A program made the translations under genes and the position numbers. A stretch of DNA of 64,000 bases from JBBRHQ01 sp963738305 (GTDB taxonomy: Bacteria > Actinomycetota > Thermoleophilia > Solirubrobacterales > 70-9). Numbering within the stretch: position 1 is the first letter of the stretch; every line of letters begins with the position of its first letter. Positions 46,696 to 56,493 of the stretch are shown in pieces. A model generated the notes under the pieces. That model saw nothing but the letters and a program-made list of their open reading frames with translations, made no database searches and was not told the DNA's origin. The stretch covers positions 1,391,993-1,455,992 of the forward strand of contig CAVTVU010000001.1 of assembly GCA_963738305.1 (NCBI GenBank). The letters run 5' to 3'.

Positions 46696-48796
46696 GTGGC
46701 GAGCCAGGGAAGGAAAGCCCTCAATTGGCTCCGGGATGCGGGGAAGCTGGTTTACGAGGCTGCGCCCGGGTGGCGGGGAGCCGCGCTCGCCGGAGCCGAG
46801 CTGCTGGGCCTCTCGGCAATAGTGATCGCCCAGCCCATCTTTGACGCGTTGCAGCGCAGCACCTATGCGTTCCCCGGTCATCAGATCGACGGCAGCGACC
46901 TAGAGCTATACACGGCCCTCCTGCTCCTCCTTCCTCCGGTGGTGATGCTGGCGATTGAGCTCCTGGCCGGGCTTGCGTCGCGCTCGCTGCGCGGGTTGGT
47001 CCACCTGATCTGGATCGGCCTGTTGGTTGGGCTCTTCGCCTGGCAGGTGCTGACCAACGACGACGTGCAGAGCGGATTCCTGCGGCTGCTGATTCCCCTC
47101 GCCGTGCTGGTCGGCGTGACGGTCCTCTATCTGCGCTTCGACGCGGCGCGCCAGCTGCTCCGCGTCCTCGCCTTCGCCGCACCGATCGTCGCGGGGCTCT
47201 TCCTGTTCACGGATCCGATTTCGAGCTTCACCCTGCCCGAGGGTGGCAATGTGCCCAAGGCCGAGATCGACTCGAAGACACCGGTGGTGCTGCTGATCCT
47301 CGACGAGTTCCCGATGACGGCGCTGCTCAACGAGCGCGAGCAGGTCGACGCCAAACGCTTCCCCAACTTCGCGGCTCTCTCACATCACTCGGACTGGTTC
47401 CGCAACGCCCTGACCGTAGCCGACACCACCGAGCAGGCGGTGCCGGCGATCCTCACCGGAGACTTCCCGAAGCCCAACGGCGTGGCCTCCTACACGGACC
47501 ATCCGCGCAACCTGTTCACGCTGTTCAACTCGTCCTCCTACAAGCTGAACATCTCGGAGTCGGAGACGGATCTCTGTCCGCCGGACGTGTGCGCGAGCCC
47601 GTCCTCCGTGCTGAGCCGCCTCGCCGTCCTCACCGAAGTCGGTGGCGATGTCGCGGATTCGCTGCCCTTCAATGTGGTCGCGCGCACCGGGCGCAAGCTG
47701 GAGCAGTGGTTCCCGGCAGCCACCGAGTCGGGCAAGGCCTCATCCGATCCGAGGTGCCCGGTGGACTCGAGCGGGAGCTGGTGCCCCCACAAGCAGGTGC
47801 TGCGGTTCATCTCCGAGCCTGGAGGCACATCCGTCTGACTCCCTGAACGTGATCCACGCAGAGCTTCCCCACGCCCCCTGGCAGTACATGCCCTCGGGCC
47901 TGCGCTACTCCCGCGCGATCCTCGGTCGCGTGCCGGGCTCGGAGACCTGGTTGGACTCGCCCGGCTACCCGATCCAGGCTCTTCAGCGCCTCACCCTGCA
48001 GCTCGAGTACACCGATCGGCTGGTTGGCAAGCTCATCGACCGGTTGCGCCGGCTCGGCCTTTACGACAAGGCCCTGTTCATCGTCCTCGCCGATCACGGG
48101 GCCAGCCACATCCCCGGCCACTCGCATCGGCTGCTCGGCGATCCCCCGGATCCGGTCAATTCCGGGGCCATCGTCCACGTCCCGCTCTTCGTCAAGCTCC
48201 CCGGCGAGCGGCGTGGGAGGACCATCGACAGGCCGGTGCGGACGATCGACGTAGTGCCGACGATTGCCGACGTGCTCGGCTTCCACATTCCCTGGAAGGT
48301 CGACGGCAGCTCCCTCTTCGGTCTGGACTCGAACCCGAAGCGATTCGCCAATCGCTACATGAGCTACCGGCACTCCTCCGACCGCCTGCCTCCCGCAATG
48401 GTCAGGGCCAGCTTCCTGGCGGAGCTGGCGGTCAGGAACCGGCTGCTTGGTCACGGAGATGTCTTCACCTACGGTGTCCCGCAGCGGAGCTGAAGCGACA
48501 GCTCGTCGGGGCGCACGAAGCTCGACTACAAGCTCGATCCCGCACCTGACGACCACATACGACACGGGTGGCCCGTTCAACGCTTACGTCGGCGACATTC
48601 CCTCCTACCTGTACGGGACCATCGTCAACCCTCCGCCGGATCTTCCGCAGCGCCTGATCGCGACGCTCAACGGCCGCCCGGTGGCGATCGCCTGGAGTGT
48701 CGAGGACGGCACCAAGTTCACCACCCTGATCCCGCCCTCGGCGTTCCGTCGCGGCGAGAACCAGCTCCAGCTCTACGCGCCATGGCCGGTGACTGA
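46696..48796 (+). CDS. Membrane alkaline-phosphatase-superfamily protein, Thr-type (frameshifted paralogue)
   Basis: The third tandem copy starts VASQGRKALNWLRDAGK and keeps every domain of its neighbour: AELLGLSAIVIAQPIFDAL, five helices, VVLLILDEFPMTALL, ADTTEQAVPAILTGD with the nucleophile Thr, LNVIHAELPHAPWQYM, VLADHGASHIPGHSHR and a C-terminal domain with ATLNGRPVAIAWSVEDGT. Frames change near 47830 and 48480-48540. The end is LQLYAP; the in-frame reading runs on, so the stop near 48796 is inferred by comparison with the other copies. A cysteine-containing insert (CPVDSSGSWCPHKQ) near residue 355 is absent from the other copies. Confidence 0.65.
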
Positions 48797-48828
48797 ACCC
48801 GCCCGCGAGCCCGCCCGCTCGCCGTTGC

Positions 48829-48834
48829 TAGGCT
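48829..48834 (+). promoter_or_regulatory. Putative -10 box TAGGCT of the aminotransferase
   Basis: TAGGCT lies nine bases before the ATG at 48844, with no Shine-Dalgarno sequence between. Confidence 0.45.
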
Positions 48835-48843
48835 CGGCTGACG

Positions 48844-49948
48844 ATGGCCACCGAGACGATCAGCTTCGCCCGGGGCGCCCCCAGCGCCGACATCCTGCCC
48901 GCCGAGGCGGTGAGGGAGGCGGCGGCGAGGGCGCTGGAGACCGACTGGGAGAGGGCGCTCTCCTACGGCGTCGGGATCGGGCATCCGGGGCTGTGCGAGT
49001 GGATCGCCCAGCGCCACGGCCACCTGGAGGCCGACCAGGTGATGATCGCCAACGGCTCGCTCGAGGCCGGTGCGATGCTCTTCGCCCACCTCCTGGAGCC
49101 GGGCGCCCGGGTCGCCGTCGAGCAGCCCTCCTATGACCGCACCCTGCTGCTGCTGGGCCAGCTCGGGGTCGAGTTCGTGCCGGTGCCGCTGGAGGCGGAC
49201 GGCATCGACGTCGACGCGCTGGAGGCGGCCCTCCAGGAGGGCCCGATCGCCCTCGCCCACGTGATCCCCAACTTCCACAACCCGGCCGGCTGCACCCTCT
49301 CGGCCGCGAAGCGCGAGCGACTGGTGGCGCTGGCGGCCGAGCACGACTTCTGGATCTTCGAGGACGATCCCTACCGGGAGCTGCCCTTCGAGGGCGAGGC
49401 CCTGCCGACGATGCTCTCCCAGGACCGCGCCGGGCGGCGTCATCCACGCGTCCTCATTCTCGAAGACGGTGAGCCCGGGCGTCAGGGTCGGCTACCTGGC
49501 CGGCCCGCGGGAGGAGATCGCCAAGCTCGCCAAGCGGGCGAACCAGACCTACATCTCGCCCAACATGCTGGCCGAGTCGATCGTGCTCGAGCTTTGCCGC
49601 TCCGGCGCCCTCGACCGCAACATCGAGTTCGTCAAGGGCGCGCTGCGCGAGCGCCGCGACACCCTGGTCGGGGCGCTCTCCGAGCACCTGCCCGAGGCCG
49701 AGTTCGTCGTCCCCGGCGGCGGCTATTTCCTCTGGCTCGACCTCGCCGGAGGCAGCGACACGCGAGCGGTGCTGGCCGAGGCCAAGGCAGCCGGGGCCCC
49801 CTTCGTCGCCGGCCCCGACTTCATGCTCGAGGGTGGCGAGGCGAGCCTGCGCCTCTCCTTCGCCAGCGTCCCGCCGCAGCGGATCGTCGAGGGAGTCGAG
49901 CGGATCGCGGCGGCCCTGGAGCGGGTCCGGGCCGCGGCGCCGGCCTAG
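48844..49948 (+). CDS. PLP-dependent class I/II aminotransferase, 2-aminoadipate/MocR-like (one frameshift)
   Basis: The protein of about 368 residues starts MATETISFARGAPSADILPA, an N terminus typical of the LysN/ARO8-like group. It contains SYGVGIGHPGLCEWI, NGSLEAGAMLFAHLL, EQPSYDRTLLLL, PNFHNPAGCTLS and FEDDPYRELPF, then after a break near 49435 the PLP-lysine motif SFSKTVSPGVRVGYLAGP. It ends with GGYFLWLDL and LRLSFASVPPQRIVEGV. Such enzymes transaminate 2-aminoadipate, aromatic or branched amino acids. No helix-turn-helix domain is attached, so it is an enzyme and not a MocR regulator. The specific substrate cannot be told. Confidence 0.82.
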
Positions 49949-50019
49949 CCTCGTACGGCCCTCGCGGGCGAAAGCCGCAAAGTTACGAGTTGTTTACCGC
50001 GGCTTCAGCTACGCGTGCC

Positions 50020-50025
50020 TACCTT
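50020..50025 (+). promoter_or_regulatory. Putative -10 box TACCTT of the 57-residue gene
   Basis: TACCTT lies six bases before the ATG at 50032 in a relatively AT-rich gap that also holds TTGTTT about 25 bases further upstream, a possible -35. This makes the short gene that follows more credible. Confidence 0.4.
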
Positions 50026-50031
50026 GGGGCC

Positions 50032-50205
50032 ATGGACCCAAGGAAGAGCAGGCCAGCCTCGCCGAGCCCCGAGCGTCGCCTCGCCGACCTCGCGGCCGCG
50101 ATCCGCGACCACGAGGACTCGATCAGGCGCAGCCGCCCGCTGGGCCTGCGGACCCAGGACGACTACCTCTACCGCCGCCTGCGCCAGATCTGCGGCGACC
50201 GCTAG
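50032..50205 (+). CDS. Very small charged protein of unknown function
   Basis: The frame encodes 57 residues with a basic, proline-rich lead (MDPRKSRPASPSPERRL) and a strongly charged helix containing IRDHEDSIRRS and DDYLYRRLRQIC. It has no membrane segment or zinc motif. The balanced codon pattern and the promoter-like box upstream argue for a real gene, but I recognise no family. It lies between the aminotransferase and the DtxR regulator, transcribed towards the latter. Confidence 0.4.
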   Translation: MDPRKSRPASPSPERRLADLAAAIRDHEDSIRRSRPLGLRTQDDYLYRRLRQICGDR

Positions 50206-50351
50206 ACAGGTTGGCGAGCTGCGCAGGTGGGCGTAGCGCATCGAGTGCTCGGCTCATGGGTTGCGCTTCTGCTCATCGTTCACCCTCTGCCCTTCTCCCG
50301 CGCTCCCAGCCGACCAGTTTCGGCGCCCAGAAGCAGACGGCTGTTGGGTGC

Positions 50352-51066
50352 TCAGCGCCCGTAGCGGTCGCTTGAGAGGACCAGCTGCTCGGGGAGCGCC
50401 GAGCGCGGAGGCGGCGAGGGATCGGCGCGGACCGAGACGGTCTCGGCGACGCTGCGGGTGACCTCGTGCGCGCCCGTCCTCCGAGCCGATCACGACGGTC
50501 GCCTCGTCGGAGCTCTGGACTGTCCCCTCGAGGCCTGGGTCGAGCCCCGCCTCCTTCAGGTAGTGCAGCAGCTCCTCGGCCTCGTTCTCGAAGCGCAGGA
50601 CGACCACCTTTGCCCCCACCTCGACGTCGGCGAGCAGCGCGCCCTGCTCCCGGGCGCCCTCGACGATCGGGTGGCCGTGGGGGCAGGTCTTGGCGTCGCC
50701 GATCGCCGCCAGCATCCGCTCCTCGAGCACCGGCGACATCGCGTGCTCGAGCCGCTCGGCCTCCTCGTGGACCTCGTCCCAGGGGATACCGAGGACGTCG
50801 GTGAGGAAGCGCTCGATCATCCGGTGGCGGCGGGAGATCTGCTCGGCGTGCTGGCGCCCCTCCTCGGTGAATGCGAGCGACTTGTCGTCGGCGCGGGTGA
50901 CGTAGCCGTCGCGCTCGAGACGGCCGATCATCTCGTGCACGGTCGGCGGCGAGAGCTGCATCGCGCGGGCGATGTTGGCGCCGGTGATCGGCAGCCCGGC
51001 CTCCATCAGCCAGAACATGCTCTGCAGGTACTCCTCCTCGGCGACGGTCGCGTGATCGTGCGACAA
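50352..51066 (-). CDS. DtxR/MntR-family metal-dependent repressor (one frameshift)
   Basis: A TTG start at 51066, with AAAGGAG eight bases upstream, gives LSHDHATVAEEEYLQSMFWL. A winged helix follows (GANIARAMQLSPPTVHEMIGRLERDGYV), then the dimerisation and metal-binding region with RHRMIERFLTDVLGIPWDEVHEEAERLEH and CPHGHPI, whose Cys/His/Glu residues bind Mn(II) or Fe(II). The C-terminal SH3-like FeoA domain follows. A break near 50470 then leads to EVTRSVAETVSV and a stop at 50352-50354. Such proteins repress metal uptake or iron-siderophore genes when metal is abundant. No metal transporter is adjacent, so the target is unknown. Confidence 0.82.
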
Positions 51067-51161
51067 CGGCGCTCCTTTCGCGGCCTCGTGGTCCGAGCCC
51101 GATACTAGACGCTCCCCTCCCGCGGCCCCGGCCGCCGGGCCGCCCGTGAGAGGATGCGGCG

Positions 51162-51947
51162 ATGCTGATCGACGCCGACCACCCGGGCGCTGGTCACCGG
51201 CGCCTCGCGCGGGATCGGGCTGGCCAGCGCCCGCGCCCTCGCCGCCCGCGGCGCGACGGTGGGGATGATCGCCCGCGGCGAGGAGGAGCTGGAGGCTCGG
51301 GCCGGGGAGCTGGGGGCGACCGCGATCGCGGCCGACGTCGCCGACCCCGAGGCGATCGGGGCAGCGGTCGAGTCCTTCGCCGAACGTGCCGGCGGGCTCG
51401 ACCTGCTGATCGCCAACGCCGGGGTGCCCACTACGCGCCCTTCGCCGAGCAGCCCCTGGCCGACGCCGAGCACATGGTGATGGTCAACGTGCTGGGGACG
51501 ATCTACACGGTCAAGGCCGCCCTGCCGCACATGCTCGACGTGGCGCGCGGGCATATCGTCGTCGTCTCCTCGGGCGCCGGCCTGCGCGCCTTCCCCTGGG
51601 GGGCCGTCTACGGCGCTACGAAGGCTGCGGACCGGGCCTTCGCCGAGGCGCTGCGCCACGAGCTCTCTGGGACCGGGGTCTCGGTGACCACGGTCTTCCC
51701 GGGCGAGGTCGCGACCGAGCTGCACGCCCACCAGCGCGACCGCCTGCCCGATTGGCGGCGCAACGAGGACGAGCTGCCGGCCTCCGAGCTGGCGGCGGCG
51801 ATCATCGCCGGCGTCGAGGCCGACCGCCGGGCCGTCTACCTGCCCCGCGAGGTGCGTCTGCTCGGCCTCAACGGCGTCGCCCCGCGCTCGCTCGACCGCC
51901 TCCTCGCCGCGGTCCGCGGCGGCTCGGCGGCCCCGCGCCGCGACTGA
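51162..51947 (+). CDS. Short-chain dehydrogenase/reductase (frameshifted)
   Basis: The protein of about 260 residues reads MLIDADHPGALVTGASRGIG across a break near 51190; TGASRGIG is the NAD(P)-binding loop. It continues with LLIANAGV, and a second break near 51425 precedes HYAPFAEQPLADAEHMV. The active site is VVVSSGAG (Ser) and YGATKAADRAF (Tyr and Lys of YxxxK). The end DRLLAAVRGG is typical of classical SDRs of the DltE/YqjQ-like group. The substrate is unknown. The gene follows the divergent DtxR gene and converges with the HAD gene. Confidence 0.8.
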   Translation: MLIDADHPGAGHRRLARDRAGQRPRPRRPRRDGGDDRPRRGGAGGSGRGAGGDRDRGRRRRPRGDRGSGRVLRRTCRRARPADRQRRGAHYAPFAEQPLADAEHMVMVNVLGTIYTVKAALPHMLDVARGHIVVVSSGAGLRAFPWGAVYGATKAADRAFAEALRHELSGTGVSVTTVFPGEVATELHAHQRDRLPDWRRNEDELPASELAAAIIAGVEADRRAVYLPREVRLLGLNGVAPRSLDRLLAAVRGGSAAPRRD

Positions 51948-51976
51948 GCCGCGGCGTAGGCTCAGCGGGCGGGCCA

Positions 51977-52774
51977 TCAGCGAGGGACGACGGCCTCGTA
52001 GAAGCCCTCGCCCGTTCCGTCCCTCGGTCACGGTCACGTTCTCGCGCCCGCCGATCGCCGCCCGCAGCCCCGGGTCGCGCTCGGGCCCGTTGGCGACGAC
52101 GAAGAAGGAGCCGACCGCTGCGGCGACCTCGAGGTCCTCGACCGAGTCGCCGACCCCGATGCACTCGGCCGGGTCGTAGCCGCGGGCGCGGGCGTGGGCG
52201 CCGACCGCGCCCGCCTTGCTGACCATCCGCGGGACCAGGTGATAGGCGTGGGTGACCTCGATCCCCTCCATCTCGCGGCCGATCGCGCCGTTGTCGAGCA
52301 GGCGTAGGTCGTCGTCGCCGCGCTCGGCCAGCAGCGCGTTGGCCTCCTCGACGTCGACGTAGCCGCGGAAGAGGTGGGAGAGGACGCGGCCGGTGTGCCA
52401 GGGCGAGTGGTACTCGAGCCGCCCCTCGAAGTGCGCGAAGAGCGCCTTCGGGATCCCCCGGGCCTCGATCTGCTCGTAGATCGTGCCGTTCTCGTCGGGC
52501 GCCATCTCGCCGGTCAGCAGCGTCGTCTCGCCGTCGATCACGAAGGCGCAGCCCGCCTCGTAGATGTAGGAGCTCTGGCCGATCAGGCGGGCGTCCTCGT
52601 GCACCTGGGCCTCGCGGCGGCCGGACATGATCACCACCTCGACCCCGGCCCGGTGACAGGCCTCGAGCCCGCGCGCCTGCATCATCGAGAAGCCCCCTCG
52701 TGGTCTGCTGAACAGCGAGCCGCCCGCCCGAGCAGGGTCCCGTCGAGGTCGGTGTAGACACAGCGCAGCGCCAC
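51977..52774 (-). CDS. HAD-superfamily phosphatase, Cof/sucrose-phosphatase-like (frameshifted)
   Basis: From a GTG at 52774 the protein reads VALRCVYTDLDGTLLGRGG, where DLDGTL is HAD motif I. A break near 52700 precedes MMQARGLEACHRAGVEVVIMSGRREAQ (motif II). The cap region has LFAHFEGRLEYHSPWHTGRV. Motif IV is ECIGVGDSVEDLEVAAAVGSFFVVANG. A break near 52020 leads to GFYEAVVPR and a stop at 51977-51979. The length, about 265 residues, and the C2-type cap match mannosyl-3-phosphoglycerate, trehalose- or sucrose-phosphate phosphatases. It is divergent from folP over a 21-base gap that apparently holds a shared promoter core. Confidence 0.75.
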
Positions 52775-52782
52775 GCGGCCGC

Positions 52783-52789
52783 TACCGTA
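52783..52789. promoter_or_regulatory. Shared bidirectional -10 core TACCGTA
   Basis: On the plus strand TACCGT (52783-52788) lies seven bases before the folP GTG at 52796. On the minus strand TACGGT (52789-52784) lies nine bases before the HAD GTG at 52774. One seven-base element thus fits a -10 box for both leaderless divergent genes, whose start codons are only 21 bases apart. Confidence 0.5.
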
Positions 52790-52795
52790 GCCGAC

Positions 52796-53644
52796 GTGAA
52801 CTGGCGCCTCGCCGACCGCACCCTGGAGCTGGCCCAGCCGCTGGCCGCCGGGATCGTCAACGTCAGCGCCGACTCGATGTTCTCCGGGGCCAGCAGCGGC
52901 ACGCCGGAGCAGGCGATCGCCGACGGGCTGGAGCTGGCCGCCGCCGGCTTCGAGATGCTCGACGTGGGCGCCGTCGCCGCCCGCAGCGGCCCGCCCGGTG
53001 CCGCCGAGGCCGAGTCAGCGGCGCTGCTGCCGGCGATCGAGGGTCTGCGCGACGCCGGCGTGCCGCTCTCCGCCGACACCTTCTCGGCCGAGGTCGCCAG
53101 GCGGGCCCTGGAGGCGGGGGCGGTCGCGATCAACGACATCGGCGGCGGCTCGGCGGAGATGCTCGAGCTGGTCGCCGCGAGCGGCTGCGGGTACGTCCTC
53201 ATGCACATCGAGGGGCCGCCCGCGCCAGGACCGCGACCCCCCGCGATTACCCCGACGTCGTCGCCCACCTGAAGCACTGGTTCTCGGAGCGGATCGACGA
53301 GGCGACTGGGCGCGGCGTGCGAGCGGAGCAGATCGCGATCGACCCCGGCCTCGACTTCGACCTCTCCACCGAGCAGGACCTCGAGCTGCTGCGACGCCTG
53401 GATGAGCTTGCGGCGCTCGGGCCACCCGCTCTACGTCTCGCTCTCGCGGAAGGACTTCATCGGCGCCTTGCTGGCCGGCTCCTGGGATGGGCGCCTGCCC
53501 GCGGAGGAGCGCGAGTGGGGCACCGCCGCCGCCGCTTCACTGGCGGTGGCCGCGGGCGCGGCGATCCTCCGGATCCACGATCGCAGCGTGCTCCAGGCGG
53601 TCCGCGTTGCCGGCAGGATCAGGACGGCGGACGCCGGTGCCTAG
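52796..53644 (+). CDS. folP: Dihydropteroate synthase (frameshifted)
   Basis: The protein of about 282 residues starts at GTG 52796 and has AAGIVNVSADSMFSGA, the first pterin-binding loop (usually VNVTPDSF). It continues with MLDVGAVAARSGPPG (usually DIGGESTRPG) and PLSADTFSAEVARRALEAGAVAINDIGGG. After a break near 53225 comes GYPLYVSLSRKDFIGALL-like sequence, with a further break near 53420, ending AAILRIHDRSVLQAVRVAGRI. The motifs diverge from classical FolP (Ser-Ala-Asp in place of Thr-Pro-Asp; Val-Ala-Ala-Arg-Ser in place of Gly-Glu-Ser-Thr-Arg), so it may be a FolP paralogue of the FolP2 sort. The helicase gene overlaps its stop. Confidence 0.75.
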
Positions 53645-55918
53645 CTCCCCCGCGCGCTCCCTGATCGAGACGTCCTGGGCGATCCCCCTCGACCCCGCCC
53701 GCCGCGACGGACGGATCGTCGCCGAGAGCATCGAGCCGGAGCGCCCAGCCCGGACGGCGCCGCTGCCCGGCTCGCTCGACCCGGGTTTCGCCGAGGCCCT
53801 GCGGGCCGGCGGGATCGAGCGCCTCTACTCGCACCAGCTGGCGGCGCTCGAGGCGGCGGCGGGGGGCGATCTGATCGTCACCAGCGGCACCGCCTCGGGC
53901 AAGTCGCTGGCCTTCAACCTGCCGGTGCTGGACGGGATCGCCGCCGACCCCAAGCGCCGCGCCCTCTATCTCTATCCGACCAAGGCGCTGGCGCAGGACC
54001 AGGCCCGGAAGCTCGCCGCGCTGCGCCCGCCGGGTCTGCGCGAGGCGATCTACGACGGCGACACCCCGCGCGAGGAGCGCCCGGCGATCCGGCGCCGCTC
54101 CAACCTCGTCCTCACCAACCCCGACATGCTCCACCTCGGCCTGCTCCCCCACCACCGCCAGTGGGGGGACTTCCTCGCCAACCTCGGCTGGGTCGTCGTC
54201 GACGAGGCCCACACCTACCGCGGGGTCTTCGGCTCCCACGTCGCCAACGTCCTGCGCCGCCTGCGCCGCGTCGCGGCCGCCTACGGCGCCGAGCCCCGCT
54301 TCATCCTCGCCTCGGCGACGATCGCCAACCCGGTCGAGCTCGCCGAGCGCCTGGTCGGCACCGACTTCGAGCTGATCGACGACGACGGCGCGCCGCGGGC
54401 CGAGCGAGAGGTCGCGATGTGGAACCCGCCGCTCGATCGACGAGGCGAGCGGGACCCGGCGGTCGGCGCTCTCGGAGGCTGCCGACCTGCTGGCCGACCT
54501 GGTGGCGCAGGGGGTGCGGACGATCTGCTTCCTGCGCAGCCGCCGCGGCATCGAGCTGATCCAGCGCTTCGCCCGCGAGAACCTCGTCGCCCGCGGCAAG
54601 CGCGGGCTCGCCGAGCGGATCGCGCCCTACCGGGCCGGCTACACGCCGCAGCAGCGCCGCGAGATCGAGCGCCGCCTGGCCGAGGGCGAACTGCTGGCGG
54701 TGGTCGCCACCGACGCGCTGGAGCTGGGGATCGACGTCGGAGAGCTGGATGCCGCGATCTGCGTCACCTTCCCCGGCACGGTCGCCAGCCTCCGGCAGAT
54801 GTGGGGGCGGGCGGGGCGTCGCCGCGCCGGCCTCGCCGTCTACGTCGCCGGCCAGGACGCGCTGGATCAGTTCTTCTGCCGTCACCCCGGAGAGTTCCTC
54901 GGGCGCCCGGTCGAGGCGGCGATCCTCGACCACGGCAGCGAGCAGATCGCCGCCCGGCACCTCGTCGCCGCGGCCTACGAGCTGCCGCTGACCGAGGAGG
55001 ACGCCGCCTACTTCGGCCAGGGCTGGGCGGAGCGTGCAGAGGGGTCTGATCGCCGCCGGCGAGCTGCGCCGGGCCGGCGGGCGGGCTGCTCCCGCGCCGC
55101 AGCGGCTTCGTCGCCTCGGGCATCTCGCTTCGCTCCTCCTCGGCCGACGCCGTGGCGGTGATCGAGCGCGACTCCGGCGAGATGCTCGGCCTGGTCGAGG
55201 CAGAGCGCGCTTTCACCACGATCCACCCGGGCGCGGTCTACCTGCACATGGGGCGCTCCTACGAGGTCGAGCTGCTCGACATCGACGCCCGCCGGGCGGT
55301 GGTCGCCCGCTTCGAGGAGGACTGGTTCACGCGGCCGAGGAAGGAGACCGAGATCTTCATCGAGAGGATCGAGCAGCGCCGCGAGGTGGCCGGGGTCGAG
55401 CTTCACTTCGGCCAGGTCTCCGTGACGGAGCAGGTGACCGCCTTCCAGCGCGTCTCGATCGCCGATCAGGAGCCCTTCGACATCGTCGCCCTGGAGCTGC
55501 CCGAGCAGAACTTCGTCACGCGGCGCTCTGGTACGTGATCGACGAGTCCCTTGCCGGGCTTCCCCCCGACGTCCTGCTCGGCGCCCTGCACGCGACCGAG
55601 CATGCGCAGATCGCCGTGCTGCCGCTGATCGCGATGTGCGATCGCTGGGACATCGGCGGCCTCTCGACCAACGTCCATATGCAGACGGGGCGCCCGACGA
55701 TCTTCATCTACGACGGTCATCCCGGCGGGGTCGGGATCACCGAGCGTGGCTACAGCCAGTTCGAGCGCCTGCTCGCGGACGCCGAGAGGCTGATCGGCGA
55801 GTGCCCGTGCGAGTCGGGCTGCCCCTCCTGCGTGCAGAGCCCCAAGTGCGGCAACCTCAACGAGCCCCTGCACAAGGCGGGCGCGCTGGAGCTGATGCGG
55901 GCGATGGCGGCCATTTAG
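53637..55918 (+). CDS. DEAD/DEAH-box helicase with DUF1998-type zinc domain (MrfA/Hrq1-like, frameshifted)
   Basis: The GTG at 53637 overlaps the folP stop. The protein of about 760 residues has LYSHQLAALE (Q-motif region), TSGTASGKSLAFNLP (Walker A), LYLYPTKALAQDQ, VVVDEAHTYRGVFGSHV (DEAH box), FILASATIANP and, after a break near 54435, FLRSRRGIEL and ATDALELGIDVGELDAAI with GRAGRRR. After breaks near 55035 and 55525 it ends with a DUF1998-like region, GHPGGVGITERGY and the cluster CPCESGCPSCVQSPKCGN with four or five cysteines. This is the plan of MrfA/Hrq1-type 3'-5' helicases that unwind damaged or crosslinked DNA. Confidence 0.85.
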
Positions 55919-55920
55919 GC

Positions 55921-56445
55921 ATGAGTGCGCAGGCTCATACGCCCGGTCCCCGGCGCCAGATTGCGGTGATCGGCACGGGGAGCTGCGAGCAGGACTCCGA
56001 GCCGGCCGCGCTCGCCGAGACGGTCGGGGAGCTGCTGGCGGCGGCCGGGGCGGTGCTCGTCTGCGGCGGCCTCGGCGGGGTGATGGAGGCGGCCTCGCGC
56101 GGCGCCGCCGGCGCGGGCGGCGTCGTCGTCGGGATCGTCCCCTCCGAGTCCCCGGCTGCCGCCAACCCGCACTGCACCCACGTCGTCGCCACCGGGATCG
56201 GCCATGCCCGGAACCTCGCCGTGGTCGCTTCCTGTGAGGCCGCGATCGCGATCGGTGGCGAGTGGGGGACGTTGGCGGAGATCGCCTTCGCCCGGCGCCT
56301 GGGGCGGCCGGTGGTCGCGCTGGAGAGCTGGGAGTTGACCGGGCCGGCGGCGATGGCTGCAGGGCTGGGGGTGACGCCGGCGGGCGACCCCGCCGAGGCG
56401 GTGCGAGCGGCGCTCGACCCCCCGCCCAGCCGAACGCAAGGTTAG
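55921..56445 (+). CDS. LOG-like protein, TIGR00725 family
   Basis: This intact 174-residue protein has the Rossmann-like IAVIGTGSCEQDSEPA, VLVCGGLGGVMEAASRGA and IAIGGEWGTLAEIAFA segments. They resemble the PGGxGT and GGLGG motifs of lysine-decarboxylase-like (LOG) proteins and the molybdenum-carrier-like subgroup TIGR00725. True LOG cytokinin enzymes have PGGxGTxxE; here the loop is GGEWGTLAE, so phosphoribohydrolase activity on nucleotides is possible but not assured. The start lies two bases after the helicase stop, so the genes are likely co-transcribed. Confidence 0.75.
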   Translation: MSAQAHTPGPRRQIAVIGTGSCEQDSEPAALAETVGELLAAAGAVLVCGGLGGVMEAASRGAAGAGGVVVGIVPSESPAAANPHCTHVVATGIGHARNLAVVASCEAAIAIGGEWGTLAEIAFARRLGRPVVALESWELTGPAAMAAGLGVTPAGDPAEAVRAALDPPPSRTQG

Positions 56446-56493
56446 GGCCCCAATGGGCACGGAACGTGCATCTCGGTGTGGGGGCGCCGCCTA

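Noticed and set aside
34594..48796. Calling the four membrane enzymes arylsulfatases
   Set aside because: None has the C/S-x-P-x-R formylglycine motif; threonine occupies that site, so a phosphatase or transferase is the better prediction.
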